DNA of 64,000 nucleotides from JAJYRX01 sp041655275. GTDB lineage: Bacteria; Pseudomonadota; Gammaproteobacteria; Burkholderiales; Burkholderiaceae_B. The stretch is taken from contig JBBAFU010000006.1 in the NCBI GenBank assembly GCA_041655275.1, positions 62,001-126,000 on the forward strand. Reading direction: 5' to 3'. A program made the translations under genes and the position numbers. The stretch's first letter is position 1, and every line of letters begins with the position of its first letter. Under the pieces are notes generated by a model, which saw nothing but the letters and a program-made list of their open reading frames with translations, made no database searches and had not been told where the DNA came from. Below are positions 34,636-43,486 of this stretch, piece after piece.

Positions 34636-35834
34636 TACAGTGTCATCCCGCTGAGTTGGGCCACAGTGTGCATGTCCTTGTCACCCCGGCCCGAAAGATT
34701 GACGAGAATGATCTTGTCGCCGGACAGCGTCGGTGCCAGCTTTGTCGCGTGGGCAATGGCATGCGCCGACTCGAGCGCCGGCACAATACCTTCGGTACGG
34801 CAGCACTCATGAAAGGCTTGCAGGGCCTCGGCGTCGGTGACCGTGACGTAGCCGGCCCGGCCGCTGTCCTTGAGCCAGGCATGCTCGGGGCCTACACCCG
34901 GATAATCCAGCCCGGCGGAGATGGAATGCGTGGCCAGCACCTGGCCGGCATCATCCTGCATGACATAGGTGCGATTGCCATGCAGCACACCGACGCCACC
35001 GGTGGTGAGCGATGCGGCGTGACGGCCGGTCTCCAGACCTTCCCCGGCCGCCTCGACACCGATCAGGGCCACTTTGTCATCATCGATATAGGGATGGAAA
35101 ATACCCATGGCATTGGAACCGCCCCCGACGGAGGCCAGCACGTAATCGGGCTGGCGCCCGGCGAATTCGGCCATCTGCACCTGGCATTCTCGACCGATGA
35201 CACACTGAAAATCGCGCACCATCTGCGGATAGGGATGCGGACCCGCCACCGTGCCGATGATGTAGAACGTATTGTCTACATTGGTGACCCAGTCGCGCAT
35301 GGCCTCGTTCAGGGCATCCTTGAGCGTACGCGAACCCGATTCGACCGAGACGACGCGGGCGCCGAGCAGCTTCATGCGATACACATTGGAGGCCTGGCGC
35401 TGCACGTCCTCGCTGCCCATGTAGACCACGCATTCCAGCCCGTGGCGCGCCGCCACCGTGGCGGTGGCCACGCCGTGCTGGCCCGCACCGGTCTCGGCAA
35501 TGATGCGCGGCTTGCCCATGCGGCGCGCCAGCAGCATCTGGCCGATGCAGTTGTTGATCTTGTGCGCGCCGGTGTGATTCAGATCTTCACGCTTGAACCA
35601 GATCTGCGCCCCCCCGAGCTGCTCCGACCATCGGCGCGCGTGGTAGACCGGCGTGGGCCGGCCCACGAAATGCGCCAGCTCGTAGGCATACTCGCGCTGG
35701 AACTCCGGATCGTCACGATAGCGGAAATAGGCCGCTTTCAACTCTTCGATAGCGTGTACCAGTGTCTCTGCGACAAAGCTGCCGCCGTAGCGCCCGAAAT
35801 GGCCGCTCGCGTCAGGCAAGGTATAAGTGTTCAA
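34635..35834 (-). CDS. trpB: Tryptophan synthase beta subunit
   Basis: This PLP enzyme condenses indole with serine. The pyridoxal lysine is Lys92 (HTGAHKINN); the phosphate loop is GGGSNAMG. The best start is a TTG at 35832-35834, preceded by AGGAAT, giving 399 residues, the family length, and the N-terminus NTYTLPDASGHFGRYGG. A longer frame has no homology. trpF, which usually precedes trpB in this group, is not here; relA lies upstream instead. Confidence 0.93.
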   Translation of the reverse strand: MNTYTLPDASGHFGRYGGSFVAETLVHAIEELKAAYFRYRDDPEFQREYAYELAHFVGRPTPVYHARRWSEQLGGAQIWFKREDLNHTGAHKINNCIGQMLLARRMGKPRIIAETGAGQHGVATATVAARHGLECVVYMGSEDVQRQASNVYRMKLLGARVVSVESGSRTLKDALNEAMRDWVTNVDNTFYIIGTVAGPHPYPQMVRDFQCVIGRECQVQMAEFAGRQPDYVLASVGGGSNAMGIFHPYIDDDKVALIGVEAAGEGLETGRHAASLTTGGVGVLHGNRTYVMQDDAGQVLATHSISAGLDYPGVGPEHAWLKDSGRAGYVTVTDAEALQAFHECCRTEGIVPALESAHAIAHATKLAPTLSGDKIILVNLSGRGDKDMHTVAQLSGMTL

Positions 35835-35935
35835 GATAATTCCTGATGATTCCGAAACGGGCCCGGTGCCACACGCGCGGCGCGGCACGACGAAACTTTC
35901 ATTCTACCAGTCCCGGCAGCGCAGGCAGGGCCGCA

Positions 35936-38161
35936 CTACTGACGCCGCGCCGTCACACCGCCCAGCTCATTGAGCGCCGCCAGCGCCTGACGGATCTGTT
36001 CGCCATTGTGCACCTCTATGGTGAAGACCATATGCGCCAGCGAGCGGCGGCTCTGGGTGTTGATGCCGATCACATTCAGGCGCAGGCGCGCGAAGACCTC
36101 GGACAGATCGCGCAGCAGGTCGCGTCGCTCGGGCGCCTGTATGCTGAGGTTGACCGGGTAGACCGCCTGGCCCGTATCGCCCCAGTCCACTTCAATCACG
36201 CGCTCGGGCCAGCGCGCCGCCAGGCCCGCCCATGACGGGCAATCGCTGCGATGGATGGACACGCCGCGTCCGCGCGTGACAAAGCCGGAAATCTCGTCGG
36301 GCGGTGCCGGCCGGCAGCAGCGCGCCAGCTGCGTCATCAGGGAATCCACACCCACGACGAGCACACCGCTTCGGCCCGTGCGTGCCACACTTTCGGTGCC
36401 GCTTGCAAACTTGCGCTGGGGTTCACCTGCGGCCTTGCCGGCCCCGCCGTCGGCCTCGCGCAGCACCTGATCGATCTGGCGCAGGCTGAATTCTTCCTTG
36501 GCCGCCGCCACGTACAGGTCATCGCTGCGCGCAAAACCCAGCTGATGGGCCAGCTGCTCCAGATTGAGCGCCGTCTTGCCCAGGCGCTGCAATTCCTTTT
36601 CCACCAGAGCCTGGCCCTGGCTGATGCGCTGCTGCAGCTCGACGGCATTGAACCAGGCGCGCACCTTGGCACGCGCGCGCGCGCTGGCCAGAAAGCCCAG
36701 CTGCGGATTGAGCCAGTCGCGCGAAGGCCCGCCCGACTTGGCTGTGATGATCTCCACCGTCTGGCCCGTGCGCAACTGCGTCAGCAGGGGCACCATCTGT
36801 CCGTCGACGCGGGCGCCGCGGCAGCGGTGCCCCAGGTCCGTATGCAGGTGGTAGGCAAAATCCACCGGCGTGGCTCCCCCGGGCAACTCGATGACTCTGG
36901 CCTGGGGAGTGAGCACATAGATGCGCTCCGGCGGTGTGCTCGCTGCGGCCCCCCGTGCCGCACCCGCCTCATCGTCCCCGTCGGTGGCCAGCAGGCGACG
37001 CATCCAGGCGATGCGCCGGTCATAGCCGCTGACGGCACTGTCCAGGCCACCCCGGGCACCCGCCTCCTTGTAGTGCCAGTGGGCCGCCATGCCATATTCC
37101 GCAAAGGCGTGCATCTCCCGGGTACGGATCTGGATCTCGAAACGCCGGCCCTGCTCGTCCACCACCACCGTGTGCAAAGAGCGATAGCCATTGGGCTTGG
37201 GACGGGTGATGTAATCGTCGAACTCCTCGCTCACGGGCACCCACAGCGAATGCACCAGGGCGAGTGCACCATAGCAGGCACGCTCATCTTCGACGATGAC
37301 GCGCAGCGCGCGCAGATCGTGAAGCTGGTCAAAATCCAGATGCTTGATGCGCATCTTGTTCCAGATGCTGTAGATATGCTTGGGCCGGCCCGACACCTCG
37401 GCTGCGATGCCCGCCTGGTACAGCGCCCGCTTCAGCTTGCGGGCCACATCCTCGATGACGCCTTCACGCTCGCTGCGCTTTTCCTCCAGCTGTGCAGCAA
37501 TGGTTCTATAGATGTCCGGCTCCAGAAAGCGGAAGGCCAGGTCCTCCATCTCCCACTTGATCTGCCAGATCCCCAGGCGATTGGCCAGGGGTGTATACAG
37601 CTCCAGCGTCTCGCGCGCGAATGCGGGCGGACAGGGACGGCGCGAGGCCACATACCAGTTCAGCGATTGCAGGCGCGAGGCCAGGCGCAGCAGGACGATG
37701 CGCAGATCGGCAGCCATGGCAAGCAGCATCTTGCGCTGCTTCTCGAGCTGCTCGCCCTTCTGGGAGCCGGCATCACTGGACTGGCCTGCCAGCGTGCCCA
37801 GGCGCAGCAGGCTGCGCGTTCCCTGAACCAGCGTGACCACCTCGGAGCCGAATTGCTCGCGCATGGCCACAAAGCCGTGCGGCCCTTCGCCGGGCGCGTC
37901 AGGCAACATGGCCAGCAGGGCGCTCGTTCGCGTGGCGGCATCGGTATTCAGGCGCGCCAGCACCAGCACTGCGCCCGCGCAGTGATGATTCTTGGGCTCG
38001 TCCGTGCTGGTCACCAGACCATCCAGAGGTGCCTGCACCCACTCGACAGCCCGCTCAAGCTGCCGGCGCCCCGCGTCGTCCAGGCCGTGCGACGCCCTGC
38101 GCAACCAGGCGCTATTGAATACGGGGCCGACCAGCGGCAGACGAATCGACGTTGAGGGCAC
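35936..38161 (-). CDS. relA: GTP pyrophosphokinase RelA
   Basis: RelA makes (p)ppGpp on stalled ribosomes. The 741-residue protein has an N-terminal pseudo-hydrolase domain in which the HD metal-binding motif is lost (NHHCAGAVLVLARLN). The synthetase domain has the EFDD motif at 313-316 followed by YITRPKPNGYRSLHT; EXDD marks RelA-type synthetases, whereas bifunctional SpoT has RXKD. TGS (about 420-480, RIYVLTPQARVIELPGG), zinc-finger (CCRPAPPDEISGFVTRG) and ACT domains follow. It is therefore probably synthetase-only. A -10 box lies 30 bases upstream. Confidence 0.94.
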   Translation of the reverse strand: MPSTSIRLPLVGPVFNSAWLRRASHGLDDAGRRQLERAVEWVQAPLDGLVTSTDEPKNHHCAGAVLVLARLNTDAATRTSALLAMLPDAPGEGPHGFVAMREQFGSEVVTLVQGTRSLLRLGTLAGQSSDAGSQKGEQLEKQRKMLLAMAADLRIVLLRLASRLQSLNWYVASRRPCPPAFARETLELYTPLANRLGIWQIKWEMEDLAFRFLEPDIYRTIAAQLEEKRSEREGVIEDVARKLKRALYQAGIAAEVSGRPKHIYSIWNKMRIKHLDFDQLHDLRALRVIVEDERACYGALALVHSLWVPVSEEFDDYITRPKPNGYRSLHTVVVDEQGRRFEIQIRTREMHAFAEYGMAAHWHYKEAGARGGLDSAVSGYDRRIAWMRRLLATDGDDEAGAARGAAASTPPERIYVLTPQARVIELPGGATPVDFAYHLHTDLGHRCRGARVDGQMVPLLTQLRTGQTVEIITAKSGGPSRDWLNPQLGFLASARARAKVRAWFNAVELQQRISQGQALVEKELQRLGKTALNLEQLAHQLGFARSDDLYVAAAKEEFSLRQIDQVLREADGGAGKAAGEPQRKFASGTESVARTGRSGVLVVGVDSLMTQLARCCRPAPPDEISGFVTRGRGVSIHRSDCPSWAGLAARWPERVIEVDWGDTGQAVYPVNLSIQAPERRDLLRDLSEVFARLRLNVIGINTQSRRSLAHMVFTIEVHNGEQIRQALAALNELGGVTARRQ

Positions 38162-38190
38162 GGGCGCTCCAACTTTTGATTATCTGAAAA

Positions 38191-38196
38191 ATTATA
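38191..38196 (-). promoter_or_regulatory. Candidate -10 box for relA
   Basis: A consensus TATAAT on the minus strand ends 30 bases before the relA ATG. A weak TTATGG lies 17 bases further upstream. The rest of the 158-base gap to the divergent membrane-protein gene is AT-rich and should also hold that operon's promoter, which I could not define. Confidence 0.4.
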
Positions 38197-38319
38197 GCCT
38201 CTGGTGTTTCCCTCCATAAGTGGAATAAAAAATATACCTTATCGCCAGTAATGCCTTTCTTTGCTGCCCGTTCAGGGCGCTCTAGACTCATTGCACACCC
38301 AGAACTCATGGAGAAAACC

Positions 38320-38586
38320 ATGGCCCAACGGACCATCGACCTGGTGATCGCCATCATCGCCAGCGTCATCAGCGTTCTGCTGTCCTGGCCTTATTGGCGG
38401 GATTTTGAGTATTGGCCGGAATCTCCAACGATGTGGACGCTGTACTTCATCGTCGGTTTCATTCTGGCGGTCTACGTCTTCCTCGTCTTCATCAGCAGCC
38501 TGCGCACGCTCTTCCAGCACGATGAGCAGGCGCGCCGCATGGCCATGCAGCAGGACGAGACTGCGCAACAGGAGCAACAACCATGA
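38320..38586 (+). CDS. Small two-helix membrane protein, first gene of the NOR-like operon
   Basis: This 88-residue protein has two membrane helices (about residues 6-26 and 38-60) joined by an aromatic, acidic loop (WPYWRDFEYWPESPTMW), and a polar Gln/Glu-rich tail. ATG 38320 is preferred because GGAG lies 7 bases before it; ATG 38308 is possible. Its TGA overlaps the next ATG (ATGA), so it is translationally coupled to the NorC-like cytochrome. I do not recognise a named family. Position and size suggest a small accessory subunit of the haem-copper complex, comparable to single- or two-helix subunits of other terminal oxidases. Confidence 0.75.
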   Translation: MAQRTIDLVIAIIASVISVLLSWPYWRDFEYWPESPTMWTLYFIVGFILAVYVFLVFISSLRTLFQHDEQARRMAMQQDETAQQEQQP

Positions 38587-39545
38587 GCTGTCTGAACGGG
38601 ACCGAATGCCTGGAAACCCAGAAACGGCGCAGGGCGCTGGCCGTGCTGGGCCTGATGGCCATCCTCTTTCTCATTCTTTCCGTCTGGTCCTTCCTGCCGT
38701 CGCGCGGCCAGGTCGTGCCGGGCGAATTCAGTCACAGGGATGTGGGCGCGGTCGAAGGCAAGCGCGTCTTCCAGGCCTACAACTGCATGGGCTGCCACAC
38801 CATTGTGGGCAACGGTGCCTATCTCGGACCCGATCTGACCCGCGTGTATGCGGACACCGGACCGGCCTGGCTGGCAGCCTTCCTGCCTTCGGCCAACGGC
38901 TGGCCCACAGCATCGGCGGTCAAGGTACAGATCGCAGCACAGGATAGCGCCGACGACACGGCCATCCGCGACATCGATGCCTATCGCACCCGGTATCCCG
39001 GTGCCGCCGAACGCATGGACCATCGGGGCGGTCAGGACACACTCATGCCCACCCTGCCGCTGGACGCTCATGAGACGGCGGCCCTGATTGCCTTCCTGAA
39101 ATACATGTCGGCCATGAACACCGAAGGCTGGCCGCCCAGGCCGCATCCCGATCGTCGCGTGCCGGCGGCCGCCTCGGTAAGCGCCGCAACCAGCGCCTTG
39201 CCGGCTGTCGCTGCAGCGCCCTCGGCGGCGGCCGTCGACCCGGCTGAGGCCGACCCCGCTGTGCTGGGCAAGCAGCTGGTGGCCGACTACGGTTGCGTGG
39301 CCTGCCACTCGGCGGACGAAAAGCGCGTGGTCGGCCCGGGCTGGGGCGGGCTCTATGGCTCCCAGGTCACCCTGGCCGACGGCAGCAAGAAAGTCGTGGA
39401 TGAAGACTATCTGCAGCGCGCCCTGCGTGAGCCCTCGGCCGACGTTCCCGAAGGCTATCCGGCCGGCGTCATGCCAAGCTACGACGAATCACTCATGAGC
39501 GATGCCGACCTGCAGGCCATCATCGCCTACCTGAGCAGTCTGTGA
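38583..39545 (+). CDS. NorC-like membrane cytochrome c with an additional CoxII-type cytochrome c domain
   Basis: The 320-residue protein has one N-terminal membrane anchor (about 17-38) and a NorC-type haem domain with CMGCH at 68-72 followed by the NorC hallmark VGNGAYLGPDLTRVY. The probable axial Met155 is in TLMPTLPL. An Ala/Pro-rich linker (about 190-222) leads to a second haem c domain with CVACH at 238-242 and VGPGWGGLYGSQVTLADGS. Met297 is in GVMPSY. The second domain closely resembles the C-terminal cytochrome c of CoxII (caa3 type). Canonical NorC is about 150 residues with one haem, so this is a dihaem electron-entry subunit. It is 13 bases before the NorB-like gene. Confidence 0.85.
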   Translation: MSCLNGTECLETQKRRRALAVLGLMAILFLILSVWSFLPSRGQVVPGEFSHRDVGAVEGKRVFQAYNCMGCHTIVGNGAYLGPDLTRVYADTGPAWLAAFLPSANGWPTASAVKVQIAAQDSADDTAIRDIDAYRTRYPGAAERMDHRGGQDTLMPTLPLDAHETAALIAFLKYMSAMNTEGWPPRPHPDRRVPAAASVSAATSALPAVAAAPSAAAVDPAEADPAVLGKQLVADYGCVACHSADEKRVVGPGWGGLYGSQVTLADGSKKVVDEDYLQRALREPSADVPEGYPAGVMPSYDESLMSDADLQAIIAYLSSL

Positions 39546-39558
39546 GGGGAATGCGACC

Positions 39559-41250
39559 ATGATCAAGATTGAATACACTTCCCAGCGCCTGAGCATGCGC
39601 TTCTTCATGCTGATGCTGGTGCTGTTTGCCATCCAGGTCGGCTTCGGGCTGCTCATCGCCGTCCAGCACGTCGATCCGCGGCTGATGCACGGCATCCTGA
39701 ACTTCAACATCATGCGCGCCGAGCACACCAACCTCGGCATCATCTGGATTCTGTCGGGCTTCATCGGCACCCTGCTGTTCATCGGACCCCTGCTGTCGAA
39801 GCGCGAGCTGGCCGATCCCTGGCTGGTCCACGTCCTGTTCTATGCCCTGATCGCCGTCACGCTGTGGAATATCTTCACGCAGACGCTGGCCGCCCAGGGT
39901 ATTGCCGGCTGGTGGGCGGGCCAGCCCTGGCTGCATGAGGGGCTGGAATACCTCGAAGCCGGGCGGATCGCCGACATTGTCCTCTTCATCGGCTTTGGCA
40001 TCGTCACCTGGGTCCTGCTGCGCACCTTCCCGCCGCGCCGTGAATGGAACGAGATCCACTGGGGTCTGGCACTGGGTGTCACCGCCCTCACCTTCGCCTG
40101 GCTGTTCGGCGTCTTCTTCATCGAACGGCTCGACCTGCAAGAGTATTTCCGCTGGTATGTCGTGCACTATTGGGTCGAAGGCGTGTGGGAAGTCATCCAC
40201 ATCAGCCTGGTCGGCTTCCTGCTGGTGCTGATGTTCAGGGCCGATGTGAAAGCGGTCGGATACGCCGTATTCTGGGGTGTGTCGCTGGTATGGCTGTCGG
40301 GCCTCATCGGCAATGCACACCACTATTTCTGGGTGGGCACGCCCGAGTTCTGGCAGTTCTGGGGCTCGCTGTTCAGCGCACTCGAACCGCTGCCGCTCAT
40401 CTTCTGCTTCTGGCATATCTATCTGGATGCCCATCAGGACAACAAGCCGCTGGAAAATGCACCGGCGTTCTACTTCATCCTGGGTTCGGTGGTGCTCGAG
40501 CAGGTCGGCGCCGGCATCCTGGGCTTCACCATGACCTTTGCCCTGACCAACGTCTGGTCGCACGGCACCTGGGTCACGCCCAGCCATGCCCACCTCGCCC
40601 TGTTTGGCACTTTCGGCATGCTGGGCATCGCCTCGGCCTACTACGCCGTCCCGTTGCTGCGCGGCCTGAAGCAATTCGACCAGCGGCTGGGCAAACTGGC
40701 GTTCTGGATGTGCATGGCGGGCATGCTGGGCATCTCCCTGGCCTTTGCCATCGGCGGCACCGTGCAGGTCTTCTACTACCGCGCCATGGGCCTGAGCTGG
40801 TTCGGCGGCGATGTCTTCCCCGCCATGCAGGCCTGGAAGACACTGGTGGCGATATTCGGCCTGCTCTTCGCCTTTGGTGCGGCCATTCTGGTGTACGACC
40901 TGCTGACGATGGGCCTGCGCACACGCGCCAGTGCGCCGGCGGTCGATACCCGCGCCAGGCCGCTCGCACCCGGGCGCTGGAGCCGTCCGCTCACCGGCTG
41001 GGAAGCCAGCTTGTGGCTGCTGGCCATGTGGTTCTTCGGCGCCGTCATCACCCTGGGGCTGCTCAGCTTCAATCTTGATGTGGTCGCCAGAGGCAATCCC
41101 ACCGTACCCTATGTGATGGCCTGGCTGGGCTACCCCGGTCTGCTGCTGGTGACCCTGCTCTTCGTGTGGCGCTTCCTTGCCTCGCTGAAGGCGCGGTCCG
41201 CCGTGCCGGAACCCCGGGCATCCATGCTGGCCGCACAGGCGGCAGGCTGA
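39559..41250 (+). CDS. NorB-like haem-copper oxidoreductase catalytic subunit
   Basis: This 563-residue protein is a cNOR-family catalytic subunit. Compared with the Pseudomonas aeruginosa NorB numbering I remember, all key residues occur with a constant offset of -4. His56 and His345 ligate haem b, and His343 ligates haem b3. His203, His254 and His255 with Glu207 bind FeB, and Glu211 and Glu276 are also present. Motifs are RAEHTNLGIIW, HYWVEGVWEVI, GNAHHYFWVG, FSALEPLP and TPSHAHLALFG. It is about 100 residues longer than NorB and has two additional C-terminal helices (about 482-505, 520-543). The expected reaction is NO reduction to N2O, but the substrate has not been shown. norQ and norD are not adjacent. 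Confidence 0.85.
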   Translation: MIKIEYTSQRLSMRFFMLMLVLFAIQVGFGLLIAVQHVDPRLMHGILNFNIMRAEHTNLGIIWILSGFIGTLLFIGPLLSKRELADPWLVHVLFYALIAVTLWNIFTQTLAAQGIAGWWAGQPWLHEGLEYLEAGRIADIVLFIGFGIVTWVLLRTFPPRREWNEIHWGLALGVTALTFAWLFGVFFIERLDLQEYFRWYVVHYWVEGVWEVIHISLVGFLLVLMFRADVKAVGYAVFWGVSLVWLSGLIGNAHHYFWVGTPEFWQFWGSLFSALEPLPLIFCFWHIYLDAHQDNKPLENAPAFYFILGSVVLEQVGAGILGFTMTFALTNVWSHGTWVTPSHAHLALFGTFGMLGIASAYYAVPLLRGLKQFDQRLGKLAFWMCMAGMLGISLAFAIGGTVQVFYYRAMGLSWFGGDVFPAMQAWKTLVAIFGLLFAFGAAILVYDLLTMGLRTRASAPAVDTRARPLAPGRWSRPLTGWEASLWLLAMWFFGAVITLGLLSFNLDVVARGNPTVPYVMAWLGYPGLLLVTLLFVWRFLASLKARSAVPEPRASMLAAQAAG

Positions 41251-41266
41251 GCGGTGCGGGGCTATC

Positions 41267-41794
41267 ATGGACGCCATGTCCGATAGCCCCCACAAGACGC
41301 TGATCATTGTCTGGCACTCGCGCACCGGCGCAGCGCGCCAGATGGCACAGGCCGCCCGTGACGGCGCTCACGCGGCGGCCCGCCTGCTGGAGGCGGACGC
41401 ACGCTTCACGGCAAGGCTGTGCCCGGCATCGCAGGTACAGCCCGAAGACCTGTTGCAGGCCGATGGCTATCTGTTCTGTGCGCCGGAAAATCTGGCGGCA
41501 CTCAGCGGTGCGATGAAGGAGTGCTTCGATCGCAACTACTATGCCGTGCTGGATCAGCTGAACGGCCGGCCCTATGCCCTGCTCATCAGTGCCGGCAGCG
41601 ATGGCCGGATGGCCGCACAGCAGGCCACGCGCATCTGCACAGGCTGGCGTCTGCGGCCCGCCCTGCCGCCCCTGATCGTCAATCTGGCGGCCCAGACGCC
41701 GCAAGCCATCCTGGCGCCGAAGACGCTGCCGGAAGCCGACAGGCAGGCGAGCGCGGAGGCCGGCGCCACGCTTGCCGGGCTGCTACTGCTCTGA
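41267..41794 (+). CDS. Flavodoxin-like / NAD(P)H-dependent FMN reductase fold protein
   Basis: The 175-residue protein has a flavodoxin-like phosphate loop (VWHSRTGAARQMAQA), an aromatic FMN-contact region (APENLAALSGAMKECFDR), and GRPYALLISAGSDGR. It starts 16 bases after the NorB-like gene, so it is probably in the same operon and could be an electron carrier or quinone/flavin reductase. An ATG nine bases downstream (41276) is an equal start candidate. It ends 12 bases inside the convergent pncB gene. Partner and substrate are unknown. Confidence 0.7.
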   Translation: MDAMSDSPHKTLIIVWHSRTGAARQMAQAARDGAHAAARLLEADARFTARLCPASQVQPEDLLQADGYLFCAPENLAALSGAMKECFDRNYYAVLDQLNGRPYALLISAGSDGRMAAQQATRICTGWRLRPALPPLIVNLAAQTPQAILAPKTLPEADRQASAEAGATLAGLLLL

Positions 41795-42967
41795 GGGCGG
41801 CGGCAGCTGGAACACCTGGCGCAGATAGGCCAGATAGGCCGGATCGTCACACATGGTCTTTTCCGGCGCATCCGACACCTTGGCCACGGGCTGGCCATTG
41901 CAACGCACCATCTTCATCACGATCTGCAGGGGCTCGTGCCCCAGGTCGTTCGTCAGGTTGGTACCGATGCCGAAGGACACCTTGCAGCGGCCCGCAAAGT
42001 GCTTGGCGATCTCGATCGCCTTGGGAATCGTCAGCGCATCGGAAAACACCAGTGTCTTGGTGCGCGGATCCGTGCGGTTGGCGGCGTAGTGCGCAAGCAG
42101 GCGCTCGCCCCAGTCGAAAGGATCGCCCGAGTCATGACGCGCACCGTCGAACAGCTTGCAGAAATACATGTCGAAATCACGCAGGAAGGCATCCATGCCA
42201 TAGACGTCGGAAAGGGCGACGCCCAGGTCGCCCCGGTACTCGCGCGCCCAGACATCGAGCGCAAACACCTGGGTATCGCGCAAGCGCGGGCCCAGGGCCT
42301 GGCAGGCCTGCAGATATTCATGCCCCATGGTGCCCAGCGGAGTGACGCCGTGCTTCATGGCCAGCCAGACATTGCTGGTGCCGGCAAAATACGGCGCCAT
42401 CTGCTCCTTCATGGTGATGAGCACTTCCTCGTGCCACTGCTTGGAAAAGCGCCGGCGCGTACCGTATTCGGCAACGCGAAAATCGCGCAGGGCCTGATCA
42501 TCGATCACCAGACGCATCTTGGACTGCAGGCGCTGACGGCCCTCTTCCCAGCCCGGGTCCTTGCACACGTTGCGGAAATACACCTCGTTGATGATGGCCA
42601 GCACCGGGATCTCGAACAATATGGTGTGCAGCCAGGGACCCTTGACGAAGACATCGATCTCGCCCGCCTTCTCGCCCTCGCTGATGTGGATGCACTTCTC
42701 GGGCAGGTGGAACAGGCCGAGGAAATCGACGAAATCACTCTTGATGAAGCGCATGCTGCGCAGATAATCGAGTTCCTCATCCCTGAAACGCAGCTGGCAC
42801 AGGGAGTGCACTTCGGCACGAATCTCGTCAAGCCAGGGGCTGAGGTTGATGCCGGGCGTACGGCACTTGTAGCGATACTCGACCTGGGCTGCGGGAAAAT
42901 GGTGCAGTACGACCTGCATCATGGTGAACTTGTAGAGATCGGTATCCAGCAAAGAAGTGATGATCAT
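41783..42967 (-). CDS. pncB: Nicotinate phosphoribosyltransferase
   Basis: PncB makes nicotinate mononucleotide from nicotinate and PRPP in NAD salvage. The 394-residue protein starts MIITSLLDTDLYKFTMMQVV, has the TSNVWLA and PLGTMGHEYLQ region with the catalytic histidine, and ends in the phosphate-binding HDSGDPFDWGERLL and SFGIGTNLTNDLG blocks. I chose ATG 42965-42967; longer upstream reading has no homology. It converges on the flavodoxin-like gene with a 12-base overlap. Confidence 0.94.
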   Translation of the reverse strand: MIITSLLDTDLYKFTMMQVVLHHFPAAQVEYRYKCRTPGINLSPWLDEIRAEVHSLCQLRFRDEELDYLRSMRFIKSDFVDFLGLFHLPEKCIHISEGEKAGEIDVFVKGPWLHTILFEIPVLAIINEVYFRNVCKDPGWEEGRQRLQSKMRLVIDDQALRDFRVAEYGTRRRFSKQWHEEVLITMKEQMAPYFAGTSNVWLAMKHGVTPLGTMGHEYLQACQALGPRLRDTQVFALDVWAREYRGDLGVALSDVYGMDAFLRDFDMYFCKLFDGARHDSGDPFDWGERLLAHYAANRTDPRTKTLVFSDALTIPKAIEIAKHFAGRCKVSFGIGTNLTNDLGHEPLQIVMKMVRCNGQPVAKVSDAPEKTMCDDPAYLAYLRQVFQLPPPSEQ

Positions 42968-43162
42968 TGGTTTCGACCGTGAAAACCCGCCTGACAGCCC
43001 GGACAATCCCTGTATGTTTCGGGCATTTGGGTAAAATTGATTTTGCAATGCAACAGCGCATGCCTCACGCAGCGCACGAATCGCACAAGCCATAGGCACA
43101 AACCATAGTATGACATCTCTCGTTCGCCCTCATGGACGGACCCTGATGCTGGAGCGCAAGGA

Positions 43163-43486
43163 ATGACCCACGTCGTCACCGAAAACTGTATCAAGTGCAA
43201 ATTTACCGATTGCGTCGACGTCTGCCCGGTGGACTGCTTCCGTGAAGGCCCCAATTTTCTGGTCATCGATCCCGACGAATGCATCGACTGCGCCGTCTGC
43301 GTGCCGGAATGCCCGGCCAATGCCATCTTCGCCGAGGAGGATGTGCCGCAGGATCAACTGCACTTCATCGAGCTCAACGCCGAGCTGACACCCGAATTCG
43401 AGTCCATCACGCGTACCCGCGGCGCACTGCCCGATGCGGATGACTGGAATGGCGTCGCAGACAAGCTGAAATATCTCGAGCGCTGA
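43163..43486 (+). CDS. fdxA: 7Fe-8S ferredoxin FdxA
   Basis: This 107-residue ferredoxin has cysteine sets CIKCKFTDCVDVCPVDC (residues 9-25) and CIDCAVCVPECP, giving one [3Fe-4S] and one [4Fe-4S] cluster, with the FdxA-type C-terminal extension (about 60 residues). The usual electron partner is unknown. A 195-base gap with no other gene separates it from the divergent pncB. Confidence 0.94.
   Translation: MTHVVTENCIKCKFTDCVDVCPVDCFREGPNFLVIDPDECIDCAVCVPECPANAIFAEEDVPQDQLHFIELNAELTPEFESITRTRGALPDADDWNGVADKLKYLER

Noticed and set aside
38176..38189. Possible FNR/NNR box upstream of the NOR-like operon (TTGAT-TATC-TGAAA)
   Set aside because: Only the left half-site matches TTGAT; the right half matches two of five positions, so I do not call it.
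39520..41325. A 601-codon open frame on the minus strand
   Set aside because: It is the antisense of the NorB-like gene, whose helices and metal ligands are unmistakable; the antisense product is a Gln/Glu/His-rich sequence without domains.
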